From positions 372,001-436,000 of the forward strand of contig JAIUNI010000002.1 in the NCBI GenBank assembly GCA_020161935.1: 64,000 bases of DNA, read 5' to 3'. Position numbers and translations under genes: made by a program. Origin of the DNA: Chloroflexota bacterium (GTDB lineage: Bacteria; Chloroflexota; Anaerolineae; Aggregatilineales; Phototrophicaceae). The notes below the pieces were generated by a model. That model was not told the origin of the DNA. It ran no database searches and saw only the letters and a program-made list of their open reading frames with translations. Positions 1-8,917 of this stretch are shown in pieces. The stretch's first letter is position 1. The number at the start of each line of letters is the position of its first letter.

Positions 1-1806
1 GGGCAGTAAGAACACGAGGATCGCGCCGCTGTTGTCGTGGGCGTAGTTGTCGTAGACATCCGCATTGGTGCTGTTCTCGATCTCGATGCCGGTGACGTTG
101 TTGAACACCTCGTTATTGCGAACGATGATCGGCCCCCGGCTTTGCCCCACATAGATACCCGCGTCGGCGATACCGCTGACGATGTTATGCTCGATGAGGA
201 TGTCGGTGCTTTCCACCGGATACAGGCCGTACAAACCCGTATCCTGAATGATGATGTCCCGATAGATGACGCGCTCGGCTCCGGTCGTCAGTACACCGTT
301 ACCGATGTAATTCTTGATTCCGAAGCCTTCCAGCGTGAAGTCGTCGCCGGTCGTGTTAAACCCGTCACTCATCACCTTTTGACCGTCGAGCCACGGGCGT
401 TCGCCGCCATTGACGATGCCCTTGATCGTGATGCCGGGAATATCGACATAGACCGTTTCGTTATAAACACCCGGCTCGACCAGTACCGTATCCCCCGGCT
501 GGGCTTGATCGACACCCGATTGGATGGTGTCGCCGGGCTTCACCGTGATGGTTTGCGGTGGGCGTTCTTCAAGGGCAGCGGTAGGCGGCGCGTCCGAACG
601 TTCGACCAGATCACGCGCCGGATTTTGCATGTGCGCCACAACAGGCAAACCGGATGGTACGCTCGTTGGGACGGCGATAAGGTCGGTTGGCTCATCCGTG
701 AGCGCATACATAAACGCGACCAGATCGCTGGTTTGTTGGTCGGTCAGGGTGAAGCCTTGCAGGAACTCATCCGGCGGCACATCCACACCGAAGGCCGGGC
801 CGCCACCTTTGGCATAGAAATCGACCACTTCTTCGAGCGTGGTGAATACGCCGTTATGCATGTAAGGCGCAGTTAGGGCTACGTTCCGCAGACCGGGAGT
901 GCGGAAGGCACGGGTTGAATCCGGCCCGTTGACGATTTCGACCTGTCCCAAGTCAGGGTTAAGCGGGTTGGTATCCGGCACGCCGAGGACGCTAAAGGTG
1001 TTGTTGGTGAAAGTCGGGTAGGTGTGGCACTCGAAGCAGCGAGTTTGTGCGCTGCGGAACACGTTGAAACCGCGCCGCTGGGCAGGCGTGAGCGCATTAA
1101 AGTCACCCGCCGCGAAACGGTCGAACGGCGAGTCGTGAGCCACGAGTGTGCGCTCGAAGGCCGCAATCGCCATACCGACGTTATTCATGGTTAGGCCATC
1201 GGTGAAGGCGGCATTGAACGCCGTTTGATATTCAGGGATAGCGGCAAGCTGCGTGACCAATTCCTCAGGGTTGGCGGCCATTTCATTCTCATTGGTCAAT
1301 GGCGTGAGCATCTGTTCTTCGAGCGACTTGGCACGACCGTCCCAGAACAAGCTCGTCATATAGGCCACGTTCCAGAGCGAAGGGGCGTTACGGCGCAAAT
1401 CCTCGCCGTGTGCGCCAATCGCAACTGGCTTGCCATCACTAAAGCCCAAGTCGGGATGGTGGCAGCTCGCACACGAGAGGTCATCATTTGCCGAGAGAAT
1501 GGGATCGTAGAAAAGCAGCTTACCGAGCGCGGCTTGGTCAGGGTCAGGCGTGGCGACTTCCGGCCACGCGGCTTGTAAACCGCTGATGGCAGCGCCTTCT
1601 TGCCGAGCGCCGCCGCCCTGCTGGGCTAAGGGGATTGGTTTATCCTCCGGCACGGGCAGGTACGCAGCCGCCACAATCAGCGCCGCGATGAGCATCAGCG
1701 GGATGCCGATAATCCAGCGCCAAGGGACACGCCGACGTTGAGGTTTGGTTTGAGCGGTGGGGTATTCGGGTGGAGACAGCGGCAAATCGGCAGGCTGGGT
1801 CGTCAT
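1..1806 (-). CDS. MauG-like di-heme cytochrome c peroxidase fused to parallel beta-helix (partial)
   Basis: An open frame with no stop runs from ATG at 1806 off the left edge, giving 602 visible residues. A membrane anchor lies at about residues 27-49. It is followed by a cytochrome-c-peroxidase/MauG-type module with two c-haem motifs: C112-A-S-C-H116 and C257-F-E-C-H261. Nearby are typical family strings (RNAPSLWNVA, LRNVALTAPYMHNG). From about residue 420 the sequence becomes a pectin-lyase-like parallel beta-helix (VKPGDTIQSGVDQAQPGDTV, then NGV, AGIYVG and GIEIEN type rungs). The protein is predicted to be membrane-anchored and outward-facing. The family reduces peroxide or carries out haem-based oxidation. 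The role of the beta-helix is unknown; it may bind a surface polymer. Genes pairing di-haem cytochromes with such beta-helix proteins are known as neighbours, but here they form one chain. The C-terminus lies outside the window. Confidence 0.88.
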   Translation of the reverse strand, partial: MTTQPADLPLSPPEYPTAQTKPQRRRVPWRWIIGIPLMLIAALIVAAAYLPVPEDKPIPLAQQGGGARQEGAAISGLQAAWPEVATPDPDQAALGKLLFYDPILSANDDLSCASCHHPDLGFSDGKPVAIGAHGEDLRRNAPSLWNVAYMTSLFWDGRAKSLEEQMLTPLTNENEMAANPEELVTQLAAIPEYQTAFNAAFTDGLTMNNVGMAIAAFERTLVAHDSPFDRFAAGDFNALTPAQRRGFNVFRSAQTRCFECHTYPTFTNNTFSVLGVPDTNPLNPDLGQVEIVNGPDSTRAFRTPGLRNVALTAPYMHNGVFTTLEEVVDFYAKGGGPAFGVDVPPDEFLQGFTLTDQQTSDLVAFMYALTDEPTDLIAVPTSVPSGLPVVAHMQNPARDLVERSDAPPTAALEERPPQTITVKPGDTIQSGVDQAQPGDTVLVEPGVYNETVYVDIPGITIKGIVNGGERPWLDGQKVMSDGFNTTGDDFTLEGFGIKNYIGNGVLTTGAERVIYRDIIIQDTGLYGLYPVESTDILIEHNIVSGIADAGIYVGQSRGPIIVRNNEVFNNVTGIEIENSTNADVYDNYAHDNSGAILVFLLP

Positions 1807-1890
1807 AAGTTTTATCCGTAAGAATATGTATTTAGCCGTGTACCCATTTTAGCGTAAGTCGGTGGTCATCCCCAAATGAATGCAGGCAAT

Positions 1891-1921
1891 AAAAAAGGAA
1901 ATGGTTCGAGGCCATTCCCTT
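1891..1921 (-). terminator. Rho-independent terminator of the khtTU operon
   Basis: An imperfect 10-bp stem (1895-1904 with 1912-1921, one mismatch, 7-nt loop) is followed on the minus strand by a run of six T. It sits 42 bp after the antiporter stop codon. Confidence 0.7.
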
Positions 1922-1962
1922 CCTGCTTACTGAGTTCAGTAAGCACGAGCAAACACAGCTTC

Positions 1963-3186
1963 CTAATCAGCGGCAGCTTCCACTTTTGGCGGTGCGCGTA
2001 AAGCAGGGATAAACCGGCTGACGAAGTTATGAATATGCTTCGACTCTTTAGTGAGCAGCGGCCCTAAAATGGCGAGCAGCAGCACGTAGAGCGCCGAGAA
2101 AGGCTGCAAGATCGGGAGCAAACCACCACTCTGGGCGAGGTTTGCCAAGATGATCGAAAACTCACCACGCGAAACAATGGTTAACCCGATGTTGGACGAC
2201 GCGCGAGGCGGTAAATTTGCACTCCGCCCTGCGAAAATACCGGCGACATAGTTACCGATAATCGTCAGGATAACGGCGGCTAAAGCGATGCCTACGGCCC
2301 CCCCCAACGTCAATGGGTCAATCGAGAGTCCGAAACTGAAGAAGAACACCGCGCCGAAAAAGTCACGGAACGGGATCACCAGATGCTCAATCCGTTTAAC
2401 ATGCTCGGTTTCCGCCAGCACCAAACCAACCAAGAGTGCGCCAATAGCTTCGGCAACGTGAATGGTTTCGGAAAAGCCAGCCACTAACAGCAGCATGGCA
2501 AAGACAACCAGTAAGAACACTTCATCAGACGTGATGTTTAAGAAGCGATTCAGTAAGGGAATGGCGAGCCGTCCAACGACCAGCAAGCCAATCATAAACC
2601 CTAAGGCGAGTAAGGCAGAACTCACCACTGCTCCTAGCGAAGCGGCAGAACTGAGTACAAGCCCGGAAACAATCGACAGATAGACTGCGAGAAACACATC
2701 TTCAAACATGATGATCCCAAGGATCATCTCGGTTTCAGGGTTCGCGGTACGCCGCAGATCGACCAGCACTTTGGCGACAATCGCGCTCGAAGAAATGGTG
2801 GTGATACCAGCCGCGACCAACACTTCTTTAAGCGGCCAGCCTTGCAGCAGGGCAAACCCGATGCCAAGTGTAAAGTTGATGGCGATGTAAATCGTACCGC
2901 CAACAGCAATCGACCGACCGGCTTTGACTAAGCGGCCAACTGAAAATTCCAGCCCTAAATAGAAAAGCAGAAACAACACGCCGAGCCGTCCCATAAACTC
3001 GATGAGGGGCGCGGTGGTGATAAACCGTAAATCGATTATCCAAAAATGGGGAGCATGTGGGCCGACAACCATACCAGCAAGGATCAACAGAGGAACAATG
3101 GAGAAACGCAAACGCGAGGAAATGATGCCCGCAACAGCCATTAAGACGAGGGCAACGCCAGCTTCGAATACAATATGGTGTTCCAA
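1963..3186 (-). CDS. khtU: CPA2 family K+(cation)/H+ antiporter, KhtU-type
   Basis: This 407-residue polytopic membrane protein has about 12 hydrophobic segments and the CPA2/Kef antiporter pattern (EFMGRLGVLFLLFYLGLEFS, FFFSFGLSIDP, SRGEFSIILANLA). It would exchange K+ or another monovalent cation for protons across the cytoplasmic membrane. It lacks the C-terminal RCK/KTN domain of full-length KefB/C; the preceding gene supplies that regulatory module in trans, as in Bacillus KhtTU. The start is TTG at 3186, two bases after the khtT stop, so translation is likely coupled. A terminator follows at 1891-1921. Assignment rests on the gene pair and the family pattern; cation specificity cannot be read from sequence. 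Confidence 0.88.
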   Translation of the reverse strand: MEHHIVFEAGVALVLMAVAGIISSRLRFSIVPLLILAGMVVGPHAPHFWIIDLRFITTAPLIEFMGRLGVLFLLFYLGLEFSVGRLVKAGRSIAVGGTIYIAINFTLGIGFALLQGWPLKEVLVAAGITTISSSAIVAKVLVDLRRTANPETEMILGIIMFEDVFLAVYLSIVSGLVLSSAASLGAVVSSALLALGFMIGLLVVGRLAIPLLNRFLNITSDEVFLLVVFAMLLLVAGFSETIHVAEAIGALLVGLVLAETEHVKRIEHLVIPFRDFFGAVFFFSFGLSIDPLTLGGAVGIALAAVILTIIGNYVAGIFAGRSANLPPRASSNIGLTIVSRGEFSIILANLAQSGGLLPILQPFSALYVLLLAILGPLLTKESKHIHNFVSRFIPALRAPPKVEAAAD

Positions 3187-3188
3187 AT

Positions 3189-3686
3189 TTACGGTCCTCC
3201 GTTCAAGATAAGCCGCTTGAAGGTGTGAATCTGCTGCCGTTCACCCATCGCGACTACGGTCATACCTGTACGTAACACTTGATCTGGCCCCGGGTTGACG
3301 ATCTTGGATTCGTCAGCATTAATGAGGGCGACGATGGTGGCGGAAGTCTTTTTGCGAACTTCCAATTCACCAATAGTTTTGCCAATGCCCCAGCTATTGG
3401 GTTCGAGTTTGTACCATTCGATCACCAGGTCACCGAGCATGACTTCAATCGACTCCAGAGCCTTCGGCTTATAGACTGCCCCACCAATAATGGCGGACAC
3501 CTGACGGGACTCGACATCATCCAAGCTAATCATCGAAATGCTGTCGGTCGGGTCGTTGTGATAGAAGTGGTACAACTCACGCCGACCGTCATCATGCACG
3601 ATGACCACGAGCTTATCACCGCTGCGGGTAATAATCTCAAACTTTTGGCCGATGCCGGGTAAAGCAATTTCGCGGATACTAGACAT
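3189..3686 (-). CDS. khtT: Antiporter regulatory subunit KhtT-like (TrkA-C/RCK_C domain)
   Basis: This 165-residue soluble protein starts LPGIGQKFEI and contains IVHDDGRRELYHFY, strings typical of the KhtT N-terminal domain. It ends in a TrkA-C (RCK_C) domain from about residue 75 to 160 (SWGIGKTIGELEVRKKTSAT, VVAMGERQQIHTFKRL). In Bacillus, KhtT gates KhtU and its RCK_C domain responds to cyclic di-AMP and pH. By homology this protein should set the activity of the adjacent antiporter. The ATG at 3686 has an AAGGA ribosome site 8-12 bases upstream. The gene is first in a two-gene operon. Confidence 0.88.
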   Translation of the reverse strand: MSSIREIALPGIGQKFEIITRSGDKLVVIVHDDGRRELYHFYHNDPTDSISMISLDDVESRQVSAIIGGAVYKPKALESIEVMLGDLVIEWYKLEPNSWGIGKTIGELEVRKKTSATIVALINADESKIVNPGPDQVLRTGMTVVAMGERQQIHTFKRLILNGGP

Positions 3687-3719
3687 GAGAATTTCCTTTG
3701 GCTACACGGACACATTATA

Positions 3720-3736
3720 TTGACCAAAACGGTCAA
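3720..3736. promoter_or_regulatory. Perfect inverted repeat upstream of khtT (possible operator)
   Basis: TTGACC, 5 bases, GGTCAA lies 34 bp upstream of the khtT start. It has the size of a dimeric repressor site and could overlap the antiporter promoter. No cognate regulator is adjacent. The rest of the 334-bp gap 3687-4020 is AT-rich with no other clear signal except the ribosome site of the next gene. Confidence 0.35.
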
Positions 3737-4020
3737 TTGAGCGACTGATATTAACAAACCACAAGCCTAAAACAAAAAATCTAGGCTCTCTGTAAGCCGT
3801 TCTCATCATATTCACATCCAACTGCGATGAGATGTGACCATAGAGACGGTCTGTTAAGGTCGCAATAACACGCAATCAGTGTCTTGAAACAAAGGTAATT
3901 TTGAGCCGTAAAACGAGGAAAAAACGCCGCAGTGGGAACTTTTCCAAAGGTTCGAACGTACTGTAGAGGGAGTGTAAGTGAAAAATCTTACCCCTTGATA
4001 TGAAGCATTAGGAGGACATT

Positions 4021-5763
4021 TTGAAGAAAATTATAGCCCTATTCGTGATTCTTTTAGTGGCAGCCAGCGCACTGATCGCCCCGGTGGCAGCCGCCCCAAC
4101 AGCCGAATTAAACACGCTGGCAAGCTACTTCCCTGCCGATACCGCATTTCTGGTCAGCCTGCGAACGGACGATGCTTATATTCAGGAAATTGACGACCTG
4201 TTCGCCAAAATCGCCGCCCAAATTCCGGGTATGGAAAAACCGGAGTCGATTGCCGACCAGCTCGACAAAGCCATTGGCGAAGGTCTTGGCGATGGTGACT
4301 TCGACTCGGAAGTCCGGTCGTGGCTGGGCGATGTCGCCAGCATCGGCATTATGTCCTTTGAAGGCTTGATGGGACGTGCGGATAGCGCAGAGGAGGAACC
4401 CCCACCACACTTTTTATTGGCTGCCCAATTAAAGGATAAAGCGGCTGCGGAAGCCTTCTGGGAAACAGCACTTGCGAAAGTGTCAACGACAACCTACGAA
4501 AAGACCACTGAGGGCGACTTCGTCATCTTCAAGTCGGACAACACGGAACGCGGCCCCGGTATCGTCGCCATTGGTAACGACGTGCTGTTCATAGCGGTTT
4601 ATGAAGAGGATCTTCCGTTAGAAGGTCAAGAGTCGCCGCTTAGTGAAAATGCCATATTCACCGACAGTCTCGCCCTGCTGCCGGAACCTGATTACAACAT
4701 CACCCTGTACTTCAACTTGGCGGATGTGTTCAAGCAAGCGATGGCAACCCTGTCCGACCAATCGGGTATGGCGGACGCGCAAGCCGCGATGATGGAAAAT
4801 TACCTCCCCCTGTTCGAGAACTTCCCACCCGAAGTCATCGGCTTTACGGTGTTGGATGAGCGTTCACTGACAATTGATGTTGCGCTGCCCTACGGTCAAA
4901 TCATGTCGGATTTATCGGCGGCGGGTATGAACACCGCGATGCCGGTTGCGGTCGATCCCGCATTCGCCGCCAACATTCTCACGGGTTCACCGCTGGTCAT
5001 TCACAGCACGAACCTCGGTGCCAGTATTTTGAATGGCATCAATAATTTGAAGACCCAAGCCGACATGATGCAGTCGAGTGAATTCCAATCGGCGGATATT
5101 GAAAAGGGTATCGGGCAGGTTGGTGCGCTGATTAAGATCCTCACGGGTAAAGACCTCGAAACTGAAATCTTGCCGGCGATGGAAGGTGATTACGCGCTGT
5201 ACCTGACTCTCAGCCCCGCCTTAAGCGACCTTTCCAGCCAAGCAGATGTCATGAAGCAGCTTCCGGTCGATTTCGGCTTCTTGACCGAAATGACCGACCC
5301 GACCATTGGCCCGGCGATTGCGGAAGGCATTACCAAGTCGCTGAATGAGTCCGAAGAACTCGAACTCTCGACCGAAACAATCGGCGGCATCGAAGCCCTT
5401 GTGATTACGCCTATTCAAACTGGCGCACCCTTCCCCGTCGAGCTGATACTGGCGAGCAGCGATAACCTGCTGTTCTTCGGCACGCGCCGCGCAGCGGAAG
5501 CCGCCCTCGAAGGAAGCGGCGGATTCGACAGCGACGCTGCCTTTGCTGAAGCCGGACAGTACTTCGTTTCTTCGCCAAGCATCGTCGCTTACTTCGGCAG
5601 CGAAGGATTGAAACCGCTCGTAGATGTCATGGAACTGATGGGCAGTTCACGCGATAGCGCACAGCTTGCCGCCCTTTTGAACCTCGTCAGCAGCGCCAGC
5701 ATCACCAGCAACTATGACCAAGAAACGGGTCTTGCCCGTATCGTGCTGACCCTCTCGGAATAA
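4021..5763 (+). CDS. Secreted DUF3352 domain protein
   Basis: This 580-residue protein has an N-terminal signal peptide (KKIIALFVILLVAASALIA, then an Ala-x-Ala type cleavage region near residue 28). The mature part follows the DUF3352 pattern, beginning TLASYFPADTAFLVSLRTDD and repeating alpha/beta units with FGTRRAAEAALEG near the end. The family has no assigned function; members are exported and common in Chloroflexota and Cyanobacteria. Start is TTG at 4021, supported by a strong AGGAGG five bases upstream. It is monocistronic, with a terminator at 5793-5824. Confidence 0.8.
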   Translation: MKKIIALFVILLVAASALIAPVAAAPTAELNTLASYFPADTAFLVSLRTDDAYIQEIDDLFAKIAAQIPGMEKPESIADQLDKAIGEGLGDGDFDSEVRSWLGDVASIGIMSFEGLMGRADSAEEEPPPHFLLAAQLKDKAAAEAFWETALAKVSTTTYEKTTEGDFVIFKSDNTERGPGIVAIGNDVLFIAVYEEDLPLEGQESPLSENAIFTDSLALLPEPDYNITLYFNLADVFKQAMATLSDQSGMADAQAAMMENYLPLFENFPPEVIGFTVLDERSLTIDVALPYGQIMSDLSAAGMNTAMPVAVDPAFAANILTGSPLVIHSTNLGASILNGINNLKTQADMMQSSEFQSADIEKGIGQVGALIKILTGKDLETEILPAMEGDYALYLTLSPALSDLSSQADVMKQLPVDFGFLTEMTDPTIGPAIAEGITKSLNESEELELSTETIGGIEALVITPIQTGAPFPVELILASSDNLLFFGTRRAAEAALEGSGGFDSDAAFAEAGQYFVSSPSIVAYFGSEGLKPLVDVMELMGSSRDSAQLAALLNLVSSASITSNYDQETGLARIVLTLSE

Positions 5764-5792
5764 AAGCTGGAGTTCGCTCCGGTCAATCACGA

Positions 5793-5824
5793 AATAAGAG
5801 CGGGGTAGTCGCCTCGCTCTTATT
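5793..5824 (+). terminator. Hairpin terminator after the DUF3352 gene
   Basis: A perfect 10-bp stem (AATAAGAGCG at 5793-5802 pairing with 5815-5824, 12-nt loop) lies 30 bp after the stop. The stem ends are A/T-rich and a short T-rich stretch follows. Confidence 0.6.
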
Positions 5825-6018
5825 CATTTCGATAGCACGTTTGACGCACTGTAGCAGCCGCGAATATATCCCCTGTGATATTCGAAATCGCCATTACAAT
5901 CCTGAAACACGGCTTTACCAGTACTAAATTCCCATGCGCTTATCAATAGCACACGCTATGATATATAGGTTACTTACTTCGTAACACACCATTTCGTTTG
6001 ACTTTCAGGGGGTGCAGG

Positions 6019-6576
6019 GTGAACCAGCATATTTGCCCGCGATGCCAATTTGCGAACGCGCAGCAGTCACCTGTTTGTGTTGAATGTGGTCAGCTTTTAA
6101 CCGATAACCTCGACGCAACACGACCCCTGAGCTACCCCGGCAGCCGTCATCAACCTATTCATACCCTCACCTTCCATATCGGTGATGACCAACTCGCCAT
6201 ATCACTCAAGATGGCGGAACGCCTAATTTTGGGTCGCCAGTCCAACCGCATGGCAGATCGCCCTGATCTCGATTTGGCACGCTTTCAAGCAGCGGAACAC
6301 GGTATCTCACGCATTCACGCAACGCTGGAATGCAACGAAGCGGGTGTTTATCTGATGGATTTGGGCAGCCGTAACGGAACCTTCGTCAACGGCGAAGCCC
6401 TTGCAGCCTTTAGCCCCTGCTACCTGCGCGATGGCGATCTTGTACGTTTTGGCAAACTCACGCTGACGCTCGCGCTGCGGCAGGACGAAAGCGGCGACAA
6501 CCGTTTTGCGGTTTCCACCCATGCGCGGTCGAAAACCGGCAAGCTCGAAGAAAGCATTCGCTTGATGCGGGTGTAA
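6019..6576 (+). CDS. Zinc-ribbon plus FHA domain protein
   Basis: The 185-residue protein begins with a zinc ribbon (Cys6-x2-Cys9 and Cys20-x2-Cys23) and then a forkhead-associated domain at about 60-160. The domain carries the usual phosphothreonine-binding motifs (LILGRQ, HGISRIHATL, LGSRNGTFVNG). FHA domains bind phosphothreonine peptides, so this is probably a cytoplasmic target or adaptor of a Ser/Thr kinase; no kinase gene lies in this window. I chose GTG at 6019 because AGGGGG precedes it at good spacing; an in-frame TTG at 5998 has no ribosome site and would add seven residues. It converges on the surface-protein operon, with a shared terminator. Confidence 0.85.
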   Translation: MNQHICPRCQFANAQQSPVCVECGQLLTDNLDATRPLSYPGSRHQPIHTLTFHIGDDQLAISLKMAERLILGRQSNRMADRPDLDLARFQAAEHGISRIHATLECNEAGVYLMDLGSRNGTFVNGEALAAFSPCYLRDGDLVRFGKLTLTLALRQDESGDNRFAVSTHARSKTGKLEESIRLMRV

Positions 6577-6606
6577 ATACACACGTTAATTTAAACACTG
6601 AAATTA

Positions 6607-6636
6607 AAATCCCTGCCAAGTTGACAGGGATTTTTT
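6607..6636. terminator. Bidirectional terminator between convergent genes
   Basis: A 9-bp stem (AAATCCCTG at 6607-6615 with 6625-6633) is flanked by T6 on the plus side and A-rich sequence on the other. It serves the FHA gene and the long minus-strand operon ending at 6642. Confidence 0.8.
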
Positions 6637-6641
6637 GTTGT

Positions 6642-8792
6642 TTAAGCAGCTCGCAGCGCCCGCGCTTTACGCCGCCGCCGCATGATGACAAATGGAGCAA
6701 TCAGCAACCCGACAATCACCACGCCCAATACCCCGATAATGATCGCACCCGTTCGGTTGGCGCGTATCCAACAGTTGCCCTGCTGGGCCAGCGGGCCGAA
6801 GGTGGTGCGTAAACGCTGGGTAATGGATGAAGTCGGTGTTGTAATTGTTCCACCGTCGGAAATCGTAAACGCCCATTCGGCGTTCGCCGACACGACTTTA
6901 AAGTAGTAGGTACGACCGGAAACCAGATACTGCGCCGTATGGCTGTGTTCGCGTACCAGAACCTTCTCCGTTAAAACCGCGTTGATGAGGTGTTCGGGGT
7001 CTGTGCCATACCAGAGCTGCCCGGTCGCCTCCACATCGGTTTTCCAATTGACGGTGAAGGTGGTGTCGTCAGCGGTCACTTGAATATCGCTGATGGCGGG
7101 CGGCACTGCTTCGCCGACCGTGCGAATACGTTCGGTCGGGAGTGGTCGGTCAGGGGTATCGCTGCCATCGAGAATAAGTTCCTCGGACGGCGTAGCGGGC
7201 TGCTGCCCCATATCCGCGAGTAGATTGTATGTGACCTGAGCGATATAGGGGTCGGCTGGTACGATCTGTACACCCTGCGCGCCCAAGCCCCATGACCACT
7301 GTATCGTGCCGCTGGCGAACACAATCGCCCCACTCGGCGCGACATAATACGTCGTGGTGGCATCCGAGAGGCCGAGGTTGCCGTTCTTATACCGCCCTGC
7401 GTCTTGCAGCCGGAAGCCGTACATCGGGGTTTTGGCAAGCACGGTTAAACCATCCGGTGATACGCCATTATCAGCGGGCGCGTCCCACTCCCAGCCGATA
7501 ATTTGATCACCGACATCAAGGTACGAATTTTCGGGCAAATCCTGTAAGCCCGTATGCCGGAACAGCGGATCGGCAGTGAACTCGGACGACAGGCGCAGCG
7601 GGAAGTAGAGGCGTGTCAGATCACCGATATACATCACCCCCATCAGCGCATTTTCAGGGTCGTTCGCGCCGACCGGATCACGCCACGTACCCGTTGGGTC
7701 GCCGCTGGGGTCAGGGCTGCCGCTTTCGGTCGACTTATAAGACACCATCACACTGTCCGGTACATTGGTAATCGGGTCAGGCTCGAAACGAATGCGCCAG
7801 TAACCCGTGTTGGCGGTGAAAAAGCCTAAATGCACACCGGCATCACGGGCTGCGGTCATCGCGTCGCGTATCGGTTGCGACCAATATTCGTCATGCCCGA
7901 CCGACAAGAACACCTGATGGTCAAGCAGTTCATTATGCGCCCCTGCTTTACCTGACCGGTGGGTATCCATGTTGGTTGAGTAGGTGACATCATAGCCCTG
8001 CTGCTCTAACCAGCGCACCATCGGATACTCGGAGTGAAAATAGGTGTTCTTGTAGAAGTCGTGATGGCTCCAACCGAGATGCGCTTCCGGTCGAAAGAGT
8101 GATGTTTTCACCGCACGTTGGGAGTCGGCAACGGTTAAACAAACATTATTGCTATTGTAATCGTAGAGGGATTTGCCCCCATAAAAGTTGTAAGCGGCAT
8201 TGGTTGTGGTACTCTGCTGGTACAAAATGGCCGAATCGTAGTCGTCGTTCCGCACCACGAACTGAATATAGTTCTCGCCGCCTGTATCTGGCCGCGTCAA
8301 TTTGACGACATAGATACCCGATACCCAATCGGCTGGAATTTTCAGGGTATAAGAGGCGACCCAGTTGGCGCAGCTCCGCAGGCCGGTATCGGCGGCAAAG
8401 ATACATTCGGGCTGAATTTTGCCCGACACGTTATTGATTTCACGGATCAGGCGGCCACCGGTACCACCGTAATAGCCACTTCGAAAAATCTTTAGGCTGA
8501 CGGTCGGGGCAGTCGTATTCACGTAAAGGTGAACTTCTTCACCAATGTTCACACTATCACTGGAAGCAAACCCTTCAACATCATTCAGGAAGTTATTCAT
8601 CATCCAACCGGTCGTGCCTTCGAGGCAGTTCTCGGCGACCACTGGATTTGCAGGGTTCTCAGGACAGGTGGATTGGGCTTTTATAGGGAGTGTGGTGGCT
8701 AATCCCAACAGGACGGTAATAACGGTGACGAACAACGGGGTAGAGACAAACCGGCGTGGAAAGAACCGAATTCCCAAAAGATGTACGTCCAT
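6642..8792 (-). CDS. Surface protein with N,N-dimethylformamidase-beta-like domain, paralog 1
   Basis: Predicted 716-residue exported protein. An N-terminal hydrophobic signal ends near ATTLPIKAQS. A large domain resembling the beta subunit of N,N-dimethylformamidase follows (KIFRSGYYGGTGGRLIREI, YPMVRWLEQQGYDVTYSTNM, VGHDEYWSQPIRDAMTAARD, TGYWRIRFE). Then comes a fibronectin-III-like module (ISDIQVTADDTTFTVNWKTD) and a C-terminal anchor: CWIRANRTGA, one membrane helix, and a basic MRRRRK tail. It is closely related along its whole length to the upstream gene (8918-11056), so the pair arose by tandem duplication. Start is ATG 8792 with AGGAG five bases upstream; an in-frame ATG at 8855 has no ribosome site. 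It is last in a six-gene operon. Enzymatic activity is unproven. Confidence 0.82.
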   Translation of the reverse strand: MDVHLLGIRFFPRRFVSTPLFVTVITVLLGLATTLPIKAQSTCPENPANPVVAENCLEGTTGWMMNNFLNDVEGFASSDSVNIGEEVHLYVNTTAPTVSLKIFRSGYYGGTGGRLIREINNVSGKIQPECIFAADTGLRSCANWVASYTLKIPADWVSGIYVVKLTRPDTGGENYIQFVVRNDDYDSAILYQQSTTTNAAYNFYGGKSLYDYNSNNVCLTVADSQRAVKTSLFRPEAHLGWSHHDFYKNTYFHSEYPMVRWLEQQGYDVTYSTNMDTHRSGKAGAHNELLDHQVFLSVGHDEYWSQPIRDAMTAARDAGVHLGFFTANTGYWRIRFEPDPITNVPDSVMVSYKSTESGSPDPSGDPTGTWRDPVGANDPENALMGVMYIGDLTRLYFPLRLSSEFTADPLFRHTGLQDLPENSYLDVGDQIIGWEWDAPADNGVSPDGLTVLAKTPMYGFRLQDAGRYKNGNLGLSDATTTYYVAPSGAIVFASGTIQWSWGLGAQGVQIVPADPYIAQVTYNLLADMGQQPATPSEELILDGSDTPDRPLPTERIRTVGEAVPPAISDIQVTADDTTFTVNWKTDVEATGQLWYGTDPEHLINAVLTEKVLVREHSHTAQYLVSGRTYYFKVVSANAEWAFTISDGGTITTPTSSITQRLRTTFGPLAQQGNCWIRANRTGAIIIGVLGVVIVGLLIAPFVIMRRRRKARALRAA

Positions 8793-8917
8793 GAAACTCC
8801 TGCTCAAAACTTGACTGGCGAAACACTTCCAAAAATAACGGTATCCAGCGCTCACACTGGATACCTGATCGTAACACGGATTAAATGTTTACAGAAATGT
8901 TGGGAAACGGCATATCC

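Noticed and set aside
37..876. Plus-strand ORF of 279 codons
   Set aside because: It is the antisense of the peroxidase/beta-helix gene, which has clear haem motifs and family similarity.
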